This document shows, one piece after another, positions 11,901 through 21,458 of a stretch of DNA of 23,770 nt. Both the position numbers and the translations under genes were made by a program. The stretch is from contig CAKKTI010000267.1 of the NCBI GenBank assembly GCA_920105805.1, positions 1 to 23,770 of the forward strand, in the 5' to 3' direction. A model generated the notes under the pieces. The model was not told the DNA's origin. It made no database searches and saw only the letters and a list, made by a program, of their open reading frames with translations. This DNA comes from Condylostoma magnum (taxonomy: Eukaryota > Ciliophora > Heterotrichea > Heterotrichida > Condylostomatidae). Each line of letters starts with the position of its first letter. Position 1 is the stretch's first letter.

Positions 11901-14900
11901 TTTAGTCCATCGAATTCATAAGGGATATATGCTCTGACTACCTTTTTCCTCTGTTCTTTCACAAATTTATTCCTTTCCTCGGTATAAACTACTATATCAT
12001 TCTTATCCACTGACCTGACGTCTCCCTAGAACACATCAGCATTTTAGAAAACAACTGTTGTCCAAGGTTAATCTTCAGTAAAGGTAAGGCCAAAGTCACT
12101 GAGCATACTTTTTATAAACAAAAGAGTACCAATTTCTATATCATCTGGCACTATTCCTTACTCTATCTTTACCTTTAGTTATTGACCTATATTAGAGATC
12201 TCCTCTATAATATAATCACGCCATCTTGGCTTAGTAACGTATAACTATCTCAGTGTAATAATTATCTCATAATACTATCTTTCTATTGCCTTTAAACTCT
12301 TATCTGAGGTTATCCAGTTGAATCTTTATCCAATATCAGATAAAAGCATATATAAGAAGGATTCCTTAGATCTATCTGAGTAAGACTGGTCAAAGTATTA
12401 CTTATTAACGTGTTCCCATGCACTCTAAATTGATTAAGGTGAGTGCTATTTGGATACAATTTTCCTTATAATCTTTGTACAAATTGTATAAGTAGAATGA
12501 GACATACAGCTATAACAAGTCTCGATTAAAAAGTTAAGTCTTTCTTTAGTAGCCAAACACTTTATCAGCAACTTTTGTTTAGATGCCTTATATATACTTA
12601 GTAATAGGGAGTCTATGAAGTTGCAATCACTATTCTTGTTTTAGGATAACAAAGGAATAGAAGAAGGAAGTCTGTTAAACATTCTATAAAATTCTTCTAA
12701 TTTTGTAAACATTTACCCATAAATCTATCTTTGGTATTAAATCGATTTCAATATTTTGTATAAATCTAGTCGATTTTAGTCATTTACCCATTCAGCGGGG
12801 AAATTATGTTCTTCAGGCAACACTTTTTAGCCAGGGAAGTCTTAATCTTCAAAGTTTTTTAATATAGACTCAATTTGTTCATCCTAATTTACTTATAGCT
12901 CCTCTACTAACACCTTAGTTATTATATTAGGATCTGAAATCTAGCAGTTTATTAAGGCTTCTTCAAAGTTAGCTGGTAGTTTTTTAAGAAACTCTGATTA
13001 TTCTACTAATTACTCAAAACTCTCTCTATAAAATTCTTGATTTTTTATATAGTTTAAGTACATGAAGAAGTCTAGTTGATTGTGCTCATTTGTAATCTAG
13101 TCTTCAATTTCTTCTAAGAATTTTTTAGTTTTAGGATTTGTTAAGTCTAGTTAACCCCGATCTATTTACCCCTGTATAGTAATATCACACAATGATATAT
13201 ATTTGTTAATCATCTTAACTACTAGTTTTCCTTTACCAGTTCAGTGAGATAGATTATATATGAATCTTACCCACTCAGACATAGGATTCAGATCTTTGGT
13301 TTGCTGTTATTACTTATCCAGCCATAGTCTTCCTGTTGATATATCGCAAATATCGATATCATTATTATTATACCTTCTAATTTTGTCAATAGAAGGCATT
13401 TAAGATCTAATTTGATTCAGCATGATATCTTAAAACTCTTACTTTACCTTAAGATTAATAGTTTTATCATCTCCTCCTAGTCCAACAAGCAGAATATTGA
13501 ATAAATTCCAGCAGTTTTACCTTAAATTAACTTTGAGCTCATTATACTTATCAATATAAGGCTTATTTTTAGATTTTTACAGTTCTTTATATGGTTTATA
13601 AGTCAAGGTAAAGTCTTTTTCAATATCCGTTAAGTAATTTTGAGTAGGGGACTCTTTGTCCTTTTACACACATATATACCACTCTTACTCATCAAACATA
13701 ACAGGCCCAGATTCTACTTCGTATCCTTCGAGTGGCTCATTGGTCAAATGAGCCTCTACTATCCCAATATCAGTTTCTCCTTTCTCCAATCTCACAAAAA
13801 GTTATTATCCTCTTGACTTCTTAATCAAAACTCCATTTTTACCCTTAGTTTACGATAATTAGATTCCATTTATGATTTAAGTTGTGTCAAATTCAACTAA
13901 ATCTGTCTCTAAGCCAATAAATCCTCTAGCCTTTTACACCAATACAGATAATCCCAGTGAGATTCTATTCCAAAGTAGCAAAGGAATATCTTCTTACCTA
14001 AATGGAATAGTAATAGCATCTACTAAAGTTATATTGTGGTATAGGCTTAAAAAGTCAACAGACTAGGACTCTGACAGTATTAGGTCCTTTTACAGTTAAG
14101 AGAACACGTCATAAAAGTATCTCTAAACACAGCGTTGTAAATAAGTATCAACTCCTTCTAATTTATCCCAATAGTGAATTTTTGCTAATCCATTGGTAAA
14201 TGACTGACAAACGGATCTAACTAGAGAAGTTTCCATATCAGTTGAATTTTTAAGCATTTAGTAGATTGATTGAAGCCCTAGGGCCCTTGCTAGTCCTTAT
14301 ATTCGGCGTGTTGATAATACCTAAAGAAGCTTCTCAGCTTCTACTTGTGATTTAACGAAAATGTTTATCTATTCAATAAGTTTCTTTAGTTCAATATAAG
14401 ATTAGTCTCTTTCTTTCTTCTCCTACTGCGCTTTCTTTTCAAAAATTCCTGAGAAAGCTTTAGATATACTAATTTGCCCTTACACCTTTTTCCATCTACT
14501 TCCCATTTGTAATGATGATTTAACCTATTCTTATTGTACTTTTTCTACTTCAAACTAAATTGCTGATAAATCTATGTTTAGGGATATAATGCTTTAGTGA
14601 TGACTGCTGTAGAGTAGCAATTTGCATCTGTCTTAAATTTGTTTTCCTAGTATATCCAAGGTTAGTTCATCATCTTCACTCTATGTTTTTACTATATTTT
14701 AAGCCCATTTTCTAATAGAGCAAATTTAAGTGACTAGTTTTTTATACGATGAGGAATATTCTCTATCCTAGTTACTCATGAATGAATTCAGGGATTTTTA
14801 TTGTTCTAAGAAGAGAATATATGCACCAAAGAGTATGATTTCTGCCTTATCTAACTACTCAGACTCAATATTCCTTATTTCCTCCGAAATTTCAAACTTA

Positions 14901-17900
14901 TCTTTTAGGAAATTTCAGTATTCAACTGCTTCTTAGTCTCCAACTATGAACTTTTTAATTATTGGATCTTTGAATTCATCTGGTAATTAATTCATCTTTA
15001 ATACCTCCTCTAAGTATTAAGTTAGGCAATATTCCTCCTCTTATTATTTAGGAAGCTAAGCTAAGGAGATAAGCCCGGTTTTTGCCATTTCTAGATTTGA
15101 TTAAAGGCTCATTCTAGCATCAAAGTTCTTTATTTAGTCTACTATGCTTTAATTAAACAATATATCCATTGAGAATTACGGAAAGCACTTATCTGAAATT
15201 CCACTAGCAACTAAAGGATTTTGTAGCATTTGAGTCTAGTTCTTCTCTTCTTCTTCCAAAATGAACTCACCTGATATAAGTTTTTCACATAATGAGGCAA
15301 TTAAGCTTCTGCAGGTATCTTTAAGTGTATCTGGCCATTACTTAGCCAATATCTATTATTATACATATGCCTATATATTGATTTTCCACCCCCAATAATT
15401 AACAGAGCCATCTGACCTAAAAGTAAAGAAGATTTGAGGCGTTTCAATGTCAATCGGCTATTTAGGGAAATTTTCACCTTCAAATCTATGAAGTTTTTCC
15501 GATTTCGACTCATCAGTCCACAGTTCTAAGTAATCACAGCCATTCTCAGTTTTACATTAAGGATCAAAAGTTAAAGCATACTTTAAGGCATTTGGAACTT
15601 ATACCATATGCGTCAAATTAGCATTATCTGGATAATTATGAGGACTTTCGTATACTTCTTCCACTGTCAAAATTTCATTTGAAAACTTAGCAGGGGGACT
15701 TTAAAGATTTTATAGATCTCTGATAATCTGCTGTATTGGAGTAATGAATCCAAGTATGAGATCAATATTGAGTTAAGATACCATTATAGCATTCATCATA
15801 TTGTTTAAGGTTGAATCTAGTAAAGTTAGATGCAGATTATCTAGAATATAAGCTGGTATCTTTCCCTCATTTGAGATATCAACTATTGCTTTTACTATTG
15901 TCTAGGCCTTTTGTATCATAGTAATAGAATAAAAGTTTAATAGATATTCTTCATTTTCTGATAATTCTAAGTCTTTTGCAGCCTAACTGAATAAACATTT
16001 TTGGCAGGAATGGACAATACTTAAAACTCCAGAACTATCAATCTCTGTACCATCAATGATCATCAACGAGTACTTTTCTGCCTTGTCTAGTAGAATCTAT
16101 ATAAACTTCTCAATTCTGTTGGTGTCTGAGTCCTCAGTGAGTACAAATGCCCTGTATATTCCGGATGGGTTGGATACAGACTTAAACATGTCACATTGCC
16201 TCTAGAATTAGATATCTGTTATATCATCATAAGGAATCTCAAGCTATTATGTTAAGTATTCTATTTTCTCCCAGGGATCTTTGTAAAATATATCAAAACA
16301 TTTGCTTAGAATCAATGATATCTGATCTCCCAGCTCTTAGTCATCTCCTGATGCGACCAAAAGTTCATGAAGCATGTCATGGATGTTTTTTCTAAGCTCA
16401 AATGATATATTTACTTCTTAGTGCTGTTATAGAGCTTGTAAATGCGAGAAAAGCAGGTTTATATGGGCTTACATGCCAATTTTCATCAATTCTTAGTCCA
16501 AAACTTCAAAACTTTAGTTTATATAAAGTCCAGAAAGCTGTTAAAAGGACTCGTATATAGACATGATATTCATTTCTGAAACATTTAGCTTTAACCCGTC
16601 TTTTACTGGATATTGAATAGCAGAGTCACTTTTACCACTGCTCCTATAAGCATGATTAAGTTTATCAATACAACAAAGTACAAACAAACTTAAAAGAGAT
16701 GGCGATATTTACTCTAGCGATAAATCCTTGACTTACTCCTTCCTTAAAGGCTCAAAAACGCTATTATCAATCAGTAATTTAGAGGATTTATCATTCACAA
16801 CAGAGGCCTATCCTCCAGGGTTGTTCTTAGGAAACTTGAACTACTTATTAATAGTTATAAACTAATTAGACCCTCCAAAAATTGCCCATAATCTAACTTT
16901 TTCAGGAACTGGCAAAGGATCCCCTGGCATTCTTTCACTGTTTCTGAAGAAAACCACATTTCTCTTATCCATATTCAACAGAATTCCAATCACATCTCCA
17001 GGATTAAATGCTTAGAACTGCCTTACCGAGGAATCTGCCTGGTTATTAATATTCCCATTTTTCTTATACTGGTAAGATGGACATGAGGAATCGTTAGTAG
17101 CTCCGAAATTAGTAAGCCCTTGATCCACTATTCCGATATGAAGGTGATCTGAGCTGTTCTGATCTACATTCACCTCTATGTAATGCGTCCCTTATGTAAA
17201 CTACTACTAACTTACAACTGATCCCCAGCCACTCGAGTCAGTTCGCGTCACAGTCATATTTCTGTTACTCAAAGCAATATCACCTTTCTTTTTATCCATA
17301 TCCCACGACGGAATCACACATTTAGAAGCTTTTACTATAGTTGACTTATAAAGTTGATTAACTATCGGTAAAATCTGCTCCAAAGCCTACTGAAACTCGT
17401 CATCTTTTTATTTCTGTATAAAATTTTTTGATGTGAAAAGCAAAGGAGTCATCTCTCCAGTGGCTATTCCGAGACTTAATAAAGGTTGAATGCTAAGTTG
17501 CTAGTCTTCAATAGACGCGCCTGCTAGCTTTCCAGTGTACAGGTCTTAAAACAGTTCCATTATCAGTCCAAATGCCTTTTAGATTGAAGGGTATTCCATA
17601 GGAACAGAGCTTGCGGGGAGATTTTCTAGAATTGTTTGACTTATTGTGATAATTTCGTTGTAGATTTCAGGAAGATTGCTGCTCGTTCTTTTCAATAGAG
17701 AAATAAACATCTTAGTCCCCCATTCTATTGCTAGTTTGGCACTGGGGGGAAGATCTTCTGCACCGGTTTAGTCTTAGCCTAATTCTTAAGAGGACTCTTT
17801 TCTTTTGTCTTCTCTTAAAAGAGCCTCGTGGATTGCAAAAAGACCTCTTTGGACATTTAATCTGTCGTTGGATGTCGGGTCTTCTGTACGGTTAAGAAGA

Positions 17901-18196
17901 ATTTACTGTTGGAGAGCCTTAAGGTACTCTTACTTCTTTTACTAGGATCTCTTTTTAGACTCTAATCCAAGAATAATTCCAGCATGACTGTCGTAGTTAT
18001 CTGATCCTTTGCCTTGCTTTTCATTCTGCTAAGTGTTGAGATAATTTTTGAGGCCTTTAACCTAACTCAGCTTTACAGCGTCATATAGCTCGTTGGTTAT
18101 ACCAATTGTATTCAGGTCGTCGTCCTAGTAGGATAGAAGCTGATCCGGAGTGAGTTCGTTGACACGGTCAACTATTACACTTGCGTGAATACCCAT
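5939..18196 (-). CDS. Giant SPRY / CUB-like / HECT-domain protein, HECT lacking the catalytic Cys
   Basis: A single frame of 4085 codons runs from ATG at 18196 to TAG (followed by TAA) at 5941-5939 without a frameshift, reading TAA/TAG as Gln and TGA as Trp. Domains by residue: SPRY at about 290-450; CUB-like module at about 842-945; long helical regions; second CUB-like module at about 2820-2920; SPRY at about 3157-3305; a diverged SPRY-like beta region at about 3340-3505; HECT at about 3735-4085. The layout recalls very large SPRY-HECT ubiquitin ligases (HERC1/HECTD4 class). HECT ligases carry ubiquitin on a C-lobe cysteine; here that position is not Cys and no Cys occurs in the last roughly 90 residues. 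The protein may be a scaffold or pseudo-ligase. The upstream ATG context is AT-rich with no better start in frame. Gln is encoded mostly by TAA/TAG. Confidence 0.85.
5942..7000 (-). other. HECT domain (degenerate active site)
   Basis: N-lobe landmarks are ELQSSMLTLFLPVPNKRN, IPNPS, YLFFGKIIGIAVRNKTNL, FPSFFWKKLL and LQDIKEYD. The core continues with LPLDYLALLHSRQFQRMIQG, then VEKIKEYFKF and LQKLLFSVWGRIKMP. The C-lobe ends in EIILPSFEKRETLQEKIEIAI, which matches the family pattern LCLPEYKSYEQLREKLLLAI. The preceding family motif HTCFN, with the ubiquitin-accepting Cys, aligns with KYREA, so Arg or a neighbour replaces Cys. The GIDAGG-type motif near the N-lobe start is also altered (TAVEDKYQMKEY). 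Confidence 0.85.
7680..8180 (-). other. Diverged SPRY/lectin-like beta region
   Basis: Motifs such as AAGKHYIEMVFNETED, then SERIGLYADVWKSEVSVFKN and GTGQNIEIV, have the order seen in SPRY or concanavalin-like folds (G-x-HYIE strand, GIL-like strand, late VxxFKNG strand). It ends in a short NRSFTLKFAVTPVF stretch like the tail of the CUB-like modules. The assignment is tentative. Confidence 0.45.
8281..8730 (-). other. SPRY domain 2 of the giant protein
   Basis: The order is PYLRVYNNQMKVARDEAPGW, GWGNVLLKNSYNKGKIRIAL, MLVGVFQKSSSYPLDM, DSGDLLILELNMDDNILSCY and VVSFGGQNQVIEL. This matches the SPRY pattern GW-x-V...G-x-I...GV/GI...GD-x-I-x-L-x-L/V-D...V-x-x-x-GG. It aligns with SPRY 1 of the same protein with identical spacing around GWG. 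The domain usually mediates protein binding. Confidence 0.8.
9436..9740 (-). other. CUB-like module 2 (ESPHxY ... YWGYKF)
   Basis: It opens with TKESPHQYENNMD, continues with FPGASSLYIEFDAQCHTESG and CDPLKFY, and closes with FHSDGSVTYWGYKFTVTP. It repeats the pattern of the module at 15361-15672. This ESPHxY/TExxCDxL/SDxSxxxWGYKF signature occurs in large eukaryotic ubiquitin-pathway and ZZ-type proteins (from memory, ZZEF1- and HECTD4-like). The Cys pair of the TExGCD region is kept in both copies. Confidence 0.65.
15361..15672 (-). other. CUB-like module 1 (ESPHxY ... YWGWKI)
   Basis: It reads VYESPHNYPDNANLTHMV, then LTFDPQCKTENGCDYLELW and FFTFRSDGSVNYWGWKINI. It is the same module as 9436-9740, placed downstream of SPRY 1 in the protein. 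The two copies lie about 2,000 residues apart, so an ancient internal SPRY/CUB-like duplication is plausible. Confidence 0.65.
16850..17330 (-). other. SPRY domain 1 of the giant protein
   Basis: Landmarks are GWGSVVSQQQFTQGTHYIEV, LHIGIVDQGLTNFG, NPGDVIGILLNMDKRNVVFF and VRLWAIFGGSNQFITI. These match the SPRY core (strand GW-x-V, G-x-HYIEV, HIGI, GDVIGI, VVFFRN, WAIFGG). Three successive TAG codons inside read as Gln-Gln-Gln. Confidence 0.85.
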
Positions 18197-18594
18197 TTTT
18201 ATAACCACTAATTCTACCCCTCCAAAATAAGCTATATATAAAGCTCGTATAATCTAGAAATTGTTTAGGTGCATTTAAGATTGGGTTAACTCAATATTAA
18301 ACTTTTGTAAGGATTTTAATTACTCTGTAAAGTTAAAGGATTTTTTTATCTTTTATTTAGTTTTGGAGAAATCAGTGTAGTTATATGAGAGAAATAGAGT
18401 CATATTCATACAAAGGAGTAAGTGAGGAAAAATGTTTTGGTAGGAATATAGTAAAGTTTTTGGGTATTTGAGATGATTTAATAATGCTAAGCTTGGTTTT
18501 AGTAGGTTATCCTAATAGAGTGTTATTCTATGAAAAAAATTGTGCATTTAAGAGTTTAATCTGGCAAGTTTAAACGATTTTATATTTGAAGAGT
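18197..18594. other. Spacer between the coiled-coil gene and the HECT-protein gene
   Basis: About 400 bases of AT-rich sequence with no convincing coding on either strand. It should contain the 3' end of the coiled-coil gene and the promoter of the HECT-protein gene. A TATATATA-like stretch at about 18233-18241 lies roughly 40 bases upstream of the HECT ATG and could be a core promoter element, but in such AT-rich DNA this is weak evidence. Confidence 0.45.
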
Positions 18595-19293
18595 TTAATT
18601 GTTTGATACTACTTCTTCCCTATTATTACATAATCTAATTAGGGACCAGTTAAGAGTGGAGTAATTTAAAGTGCACTTTCTAACCTACTGATTCAATTTA
18701 AAATATGATTATATCTAATTCAAAGTAGTTGATAGCTTCGAAAGTATCCAAGATAAGCTCTCTCCAATATCCTACTGCTATAATTGGATATCTCCACTAT
18801 GTATTAATTCTCTTTCTGTATATAAAACTTGTTTTAACCTTGATATAAAATCAATAAGTTTTTAATCATCTCTTTCAATCAATAAATTTTTCAATTCATT
18901 TGAAATCTACTAAAGACCATTAGCTTTTTTCTATAAAAATTCGATTTCCTTTTGAGGATGAATGCTCATAGAACTACTGACTCTCTTTTTAACAGAGCGC
19001 TCCATTGATCTTTTCTATGAACTTTTTCTAACTCTTTCATTCAACAGTCTTGTCGTGCTATTTTTCCTGATCAAAGGCTTATTTGAGTACTTCCGACTTA
19101 CTTTATTTCTACTACTTCCTAAATCTGACGTATTTTTATTATTATTCCTAAGCATTGGATCTTACGGAAAGAACGAATTCGGAGCTCTCTAATTAAAATT
19201 CCTTACTGATAAAGGTATATTGAAATTAAACTTGATTGACTAGGTTGTGGGGGATAAAGGATTAGCTCTTAACTTAGCTTTAGAATTTTTCAT
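18595..19293 (-). CDS. Basic Ser-rich coiled-coil protein, unknown function
   Basis: The frame opens with ATG at 19293 and reads about 232 codons to TAA at 18597-18595, using TAA/TAG as Gln. The first half is basic and Ser/Asn-rich (for example RKYSNKPLIRKNSTTRLL and KRSMERSVKKRVSSSM). The second half is Glu/Lys/Leu-rich and looks helical or coiled-coil (EIEFLQKKANGLQQISNELK, then LIDFISRLKQVLYTERELI). I do not recognise the family. The start lies 4 bases after the first TAA, and 1 base after the second TAA, that closes the preceding gene. The end is uncertain: the frame stays open downstream if that TAA is read as Gln, but the sequence turns AT-rich and loses coding character. Confidence 0.6.
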
Positions 19294-19297
19294 TTTA
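19294..19297 (-). other. 4-base gap between mitochondrial-protein stop and next ATG
   Basis: The junction reads TAA TAA A ATG: one base separates the second TAA from the start of the coiled-coil gene. This is the second near-zero junction in the cluster. If the upstream TGA at 19315-19313 is the real stop, the gap is 19 bases. Confidence 0.6.
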
Positions 19298-19858
19298 TTA
19301 TTTTCCTACAGATCAATCTAAATTCTCTGGTAGTCTTCGTAAAGCAATATCCTGTATTCTTTTCTTTCCTTTAATAAACCCTGAATTCGGCATAAACCTT
19401 ACTCTCTGTTCATAATGTAAGTACTCTAGATTTGAGTACCCAGTAATCTTCCACTTGTCTTCCTCTGTCATTTCAACCCTAGCTTCACTTTCTAGCCATT
19501 CAGGCAGTGTATCAATATGCTAATCAACAAGCTTTTATACTTCATACTTCCCTAGCTACTCCTAATAATTCTGCATTAAATGCCAAATCCCGAACTCCTC
19601 TAATTCTAGCGCCTTTTCACTGTACCTTTTCATAACCTTTTCATTGAACTTGATAGTATACCTATTAAGATTCCTCAGCCTCTCCTTCTCCGCCAGCAAC
19701 GCCAAGGCCCGTGTCCTATTCAACCAGGGGTGGAAGGGCTGCTCCCCAGTCCTCCATATCGCGTACCTGTCCTTCTGCTTCATCAACTTCCTCTAAAGCT
19801 TGTACCTAGATTCCTTCCTCTTGGGCTTTGGCACAGATGTCGTGAAAAATCTACGCAT
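19298..19858 (-). CDS. Small mitochondrial-targeted protein, unknown family
   Basis: The frame gives 186 codons from ATG at 19858 to TAA (followed by TAA) at 19300-19298. The N-terminus MRRFFTTSVPKPKRKESR is arginine-rich with hydrophobic and hydroxylated residues, typical of a cleavable mitochondrial presequence, which also supports this start. The rest is charged and helical (for example ALALLAEKERLRNLNRY and ELEEFGIWHLMQNY). Size and charge would suit a mitoribosomal or respiratory-complex accessory protein, but I do not recognise it. The start is 8 bases downstream of the aminotransferase stop. An in-frame TGA lies five codons before the TAA. It is read here as Trp (LDWSVGK), but it could itself be the stop, ending the protein at NLD (19313). 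Confidence 0.7.
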
Positions 19859-19866
19859 TTTTATTA
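19859..19866 (-). other. 8-base gap between aminotransferase stop and next ATG
   Basis: After TAG come TAA TAA AA and then ATG of the mitochondrial-protein gene in another frame. The gap leaves almost no room for a separate 3' and 5' untranslated region, so the 3' end of one transcript and the promoter/leader of the next must overlap coding sequence, or the genes share a transcript. Confidence 0.75.
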
Positions 19867-21099
<1,233 letters not shown>

Positions 21100-21458
21100 T
21101 TTTTATGGTGGAAATTTGAAAGAAGGGGGAATTTTGTAAAAAAAATTAATAAGCTTTGTTGCAATGGGGAAATGTAGGAGAGTTTTGGTGGGTGTGGCAT
21201 TGTTGAAGGTGATGTAATTCGTGTGTTTGTAGAAGATAGGTGTAAATGTGAAGATTTGTAGGGTTTTATTAGTTTTGTGATTTATTGATTTATTGAAGCA
21301 TTATTAATTTCAGTATGCATTATATGCTTAGATGAGGGATAAAATATGCTATATAATATATAAATATAACTCAAAAACACATTACTGATCCATCTAACTC
21401 TTTTATCTTCAATAGCAACAAATTTTCCTTACTTTAAATTCCAATATTTCAAATAAAA
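21100..21458. promoter_or_regulatory. Divergent spacer with promoters of aminotransferase and cyclase genes
   Basis: About 360 bases between two outward-facing starts, without a coding frame. Both promoters must lie here. A TATA-rich run at about 21350-21368 is roughly 90-110 bases upstream of the cyclase ATG. The aminotransferase side is G-rich on the plus strand (about 21175-21240). No specific factor sites could be recognised. Confidence 0.5.

Noticed and set aside
17201-17215. Minus-strand GTA AGT TAG TAG TAG looks like a perfect 15-nt heterotrich intron (GTAAGT...TAG).
   Set aside because: The two SPRY domains keep exactly five residues between GWGxV and the next aromatic residue (VSQQQ here, LLKNS in SPRY 2). 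The 15 bases are therefore most likely coding, with TAG x3 = Gln x3.
18962-19192. Plus-strand hydrophobic open frame resembling a small membrane protein.
   Set aside because: It is the antisense of the Lys/Arg/Ser-rich N-terminal half of the coiled-coil gene, and antisense of such codons reads as Leu/Phe-rich. No homology recognised.
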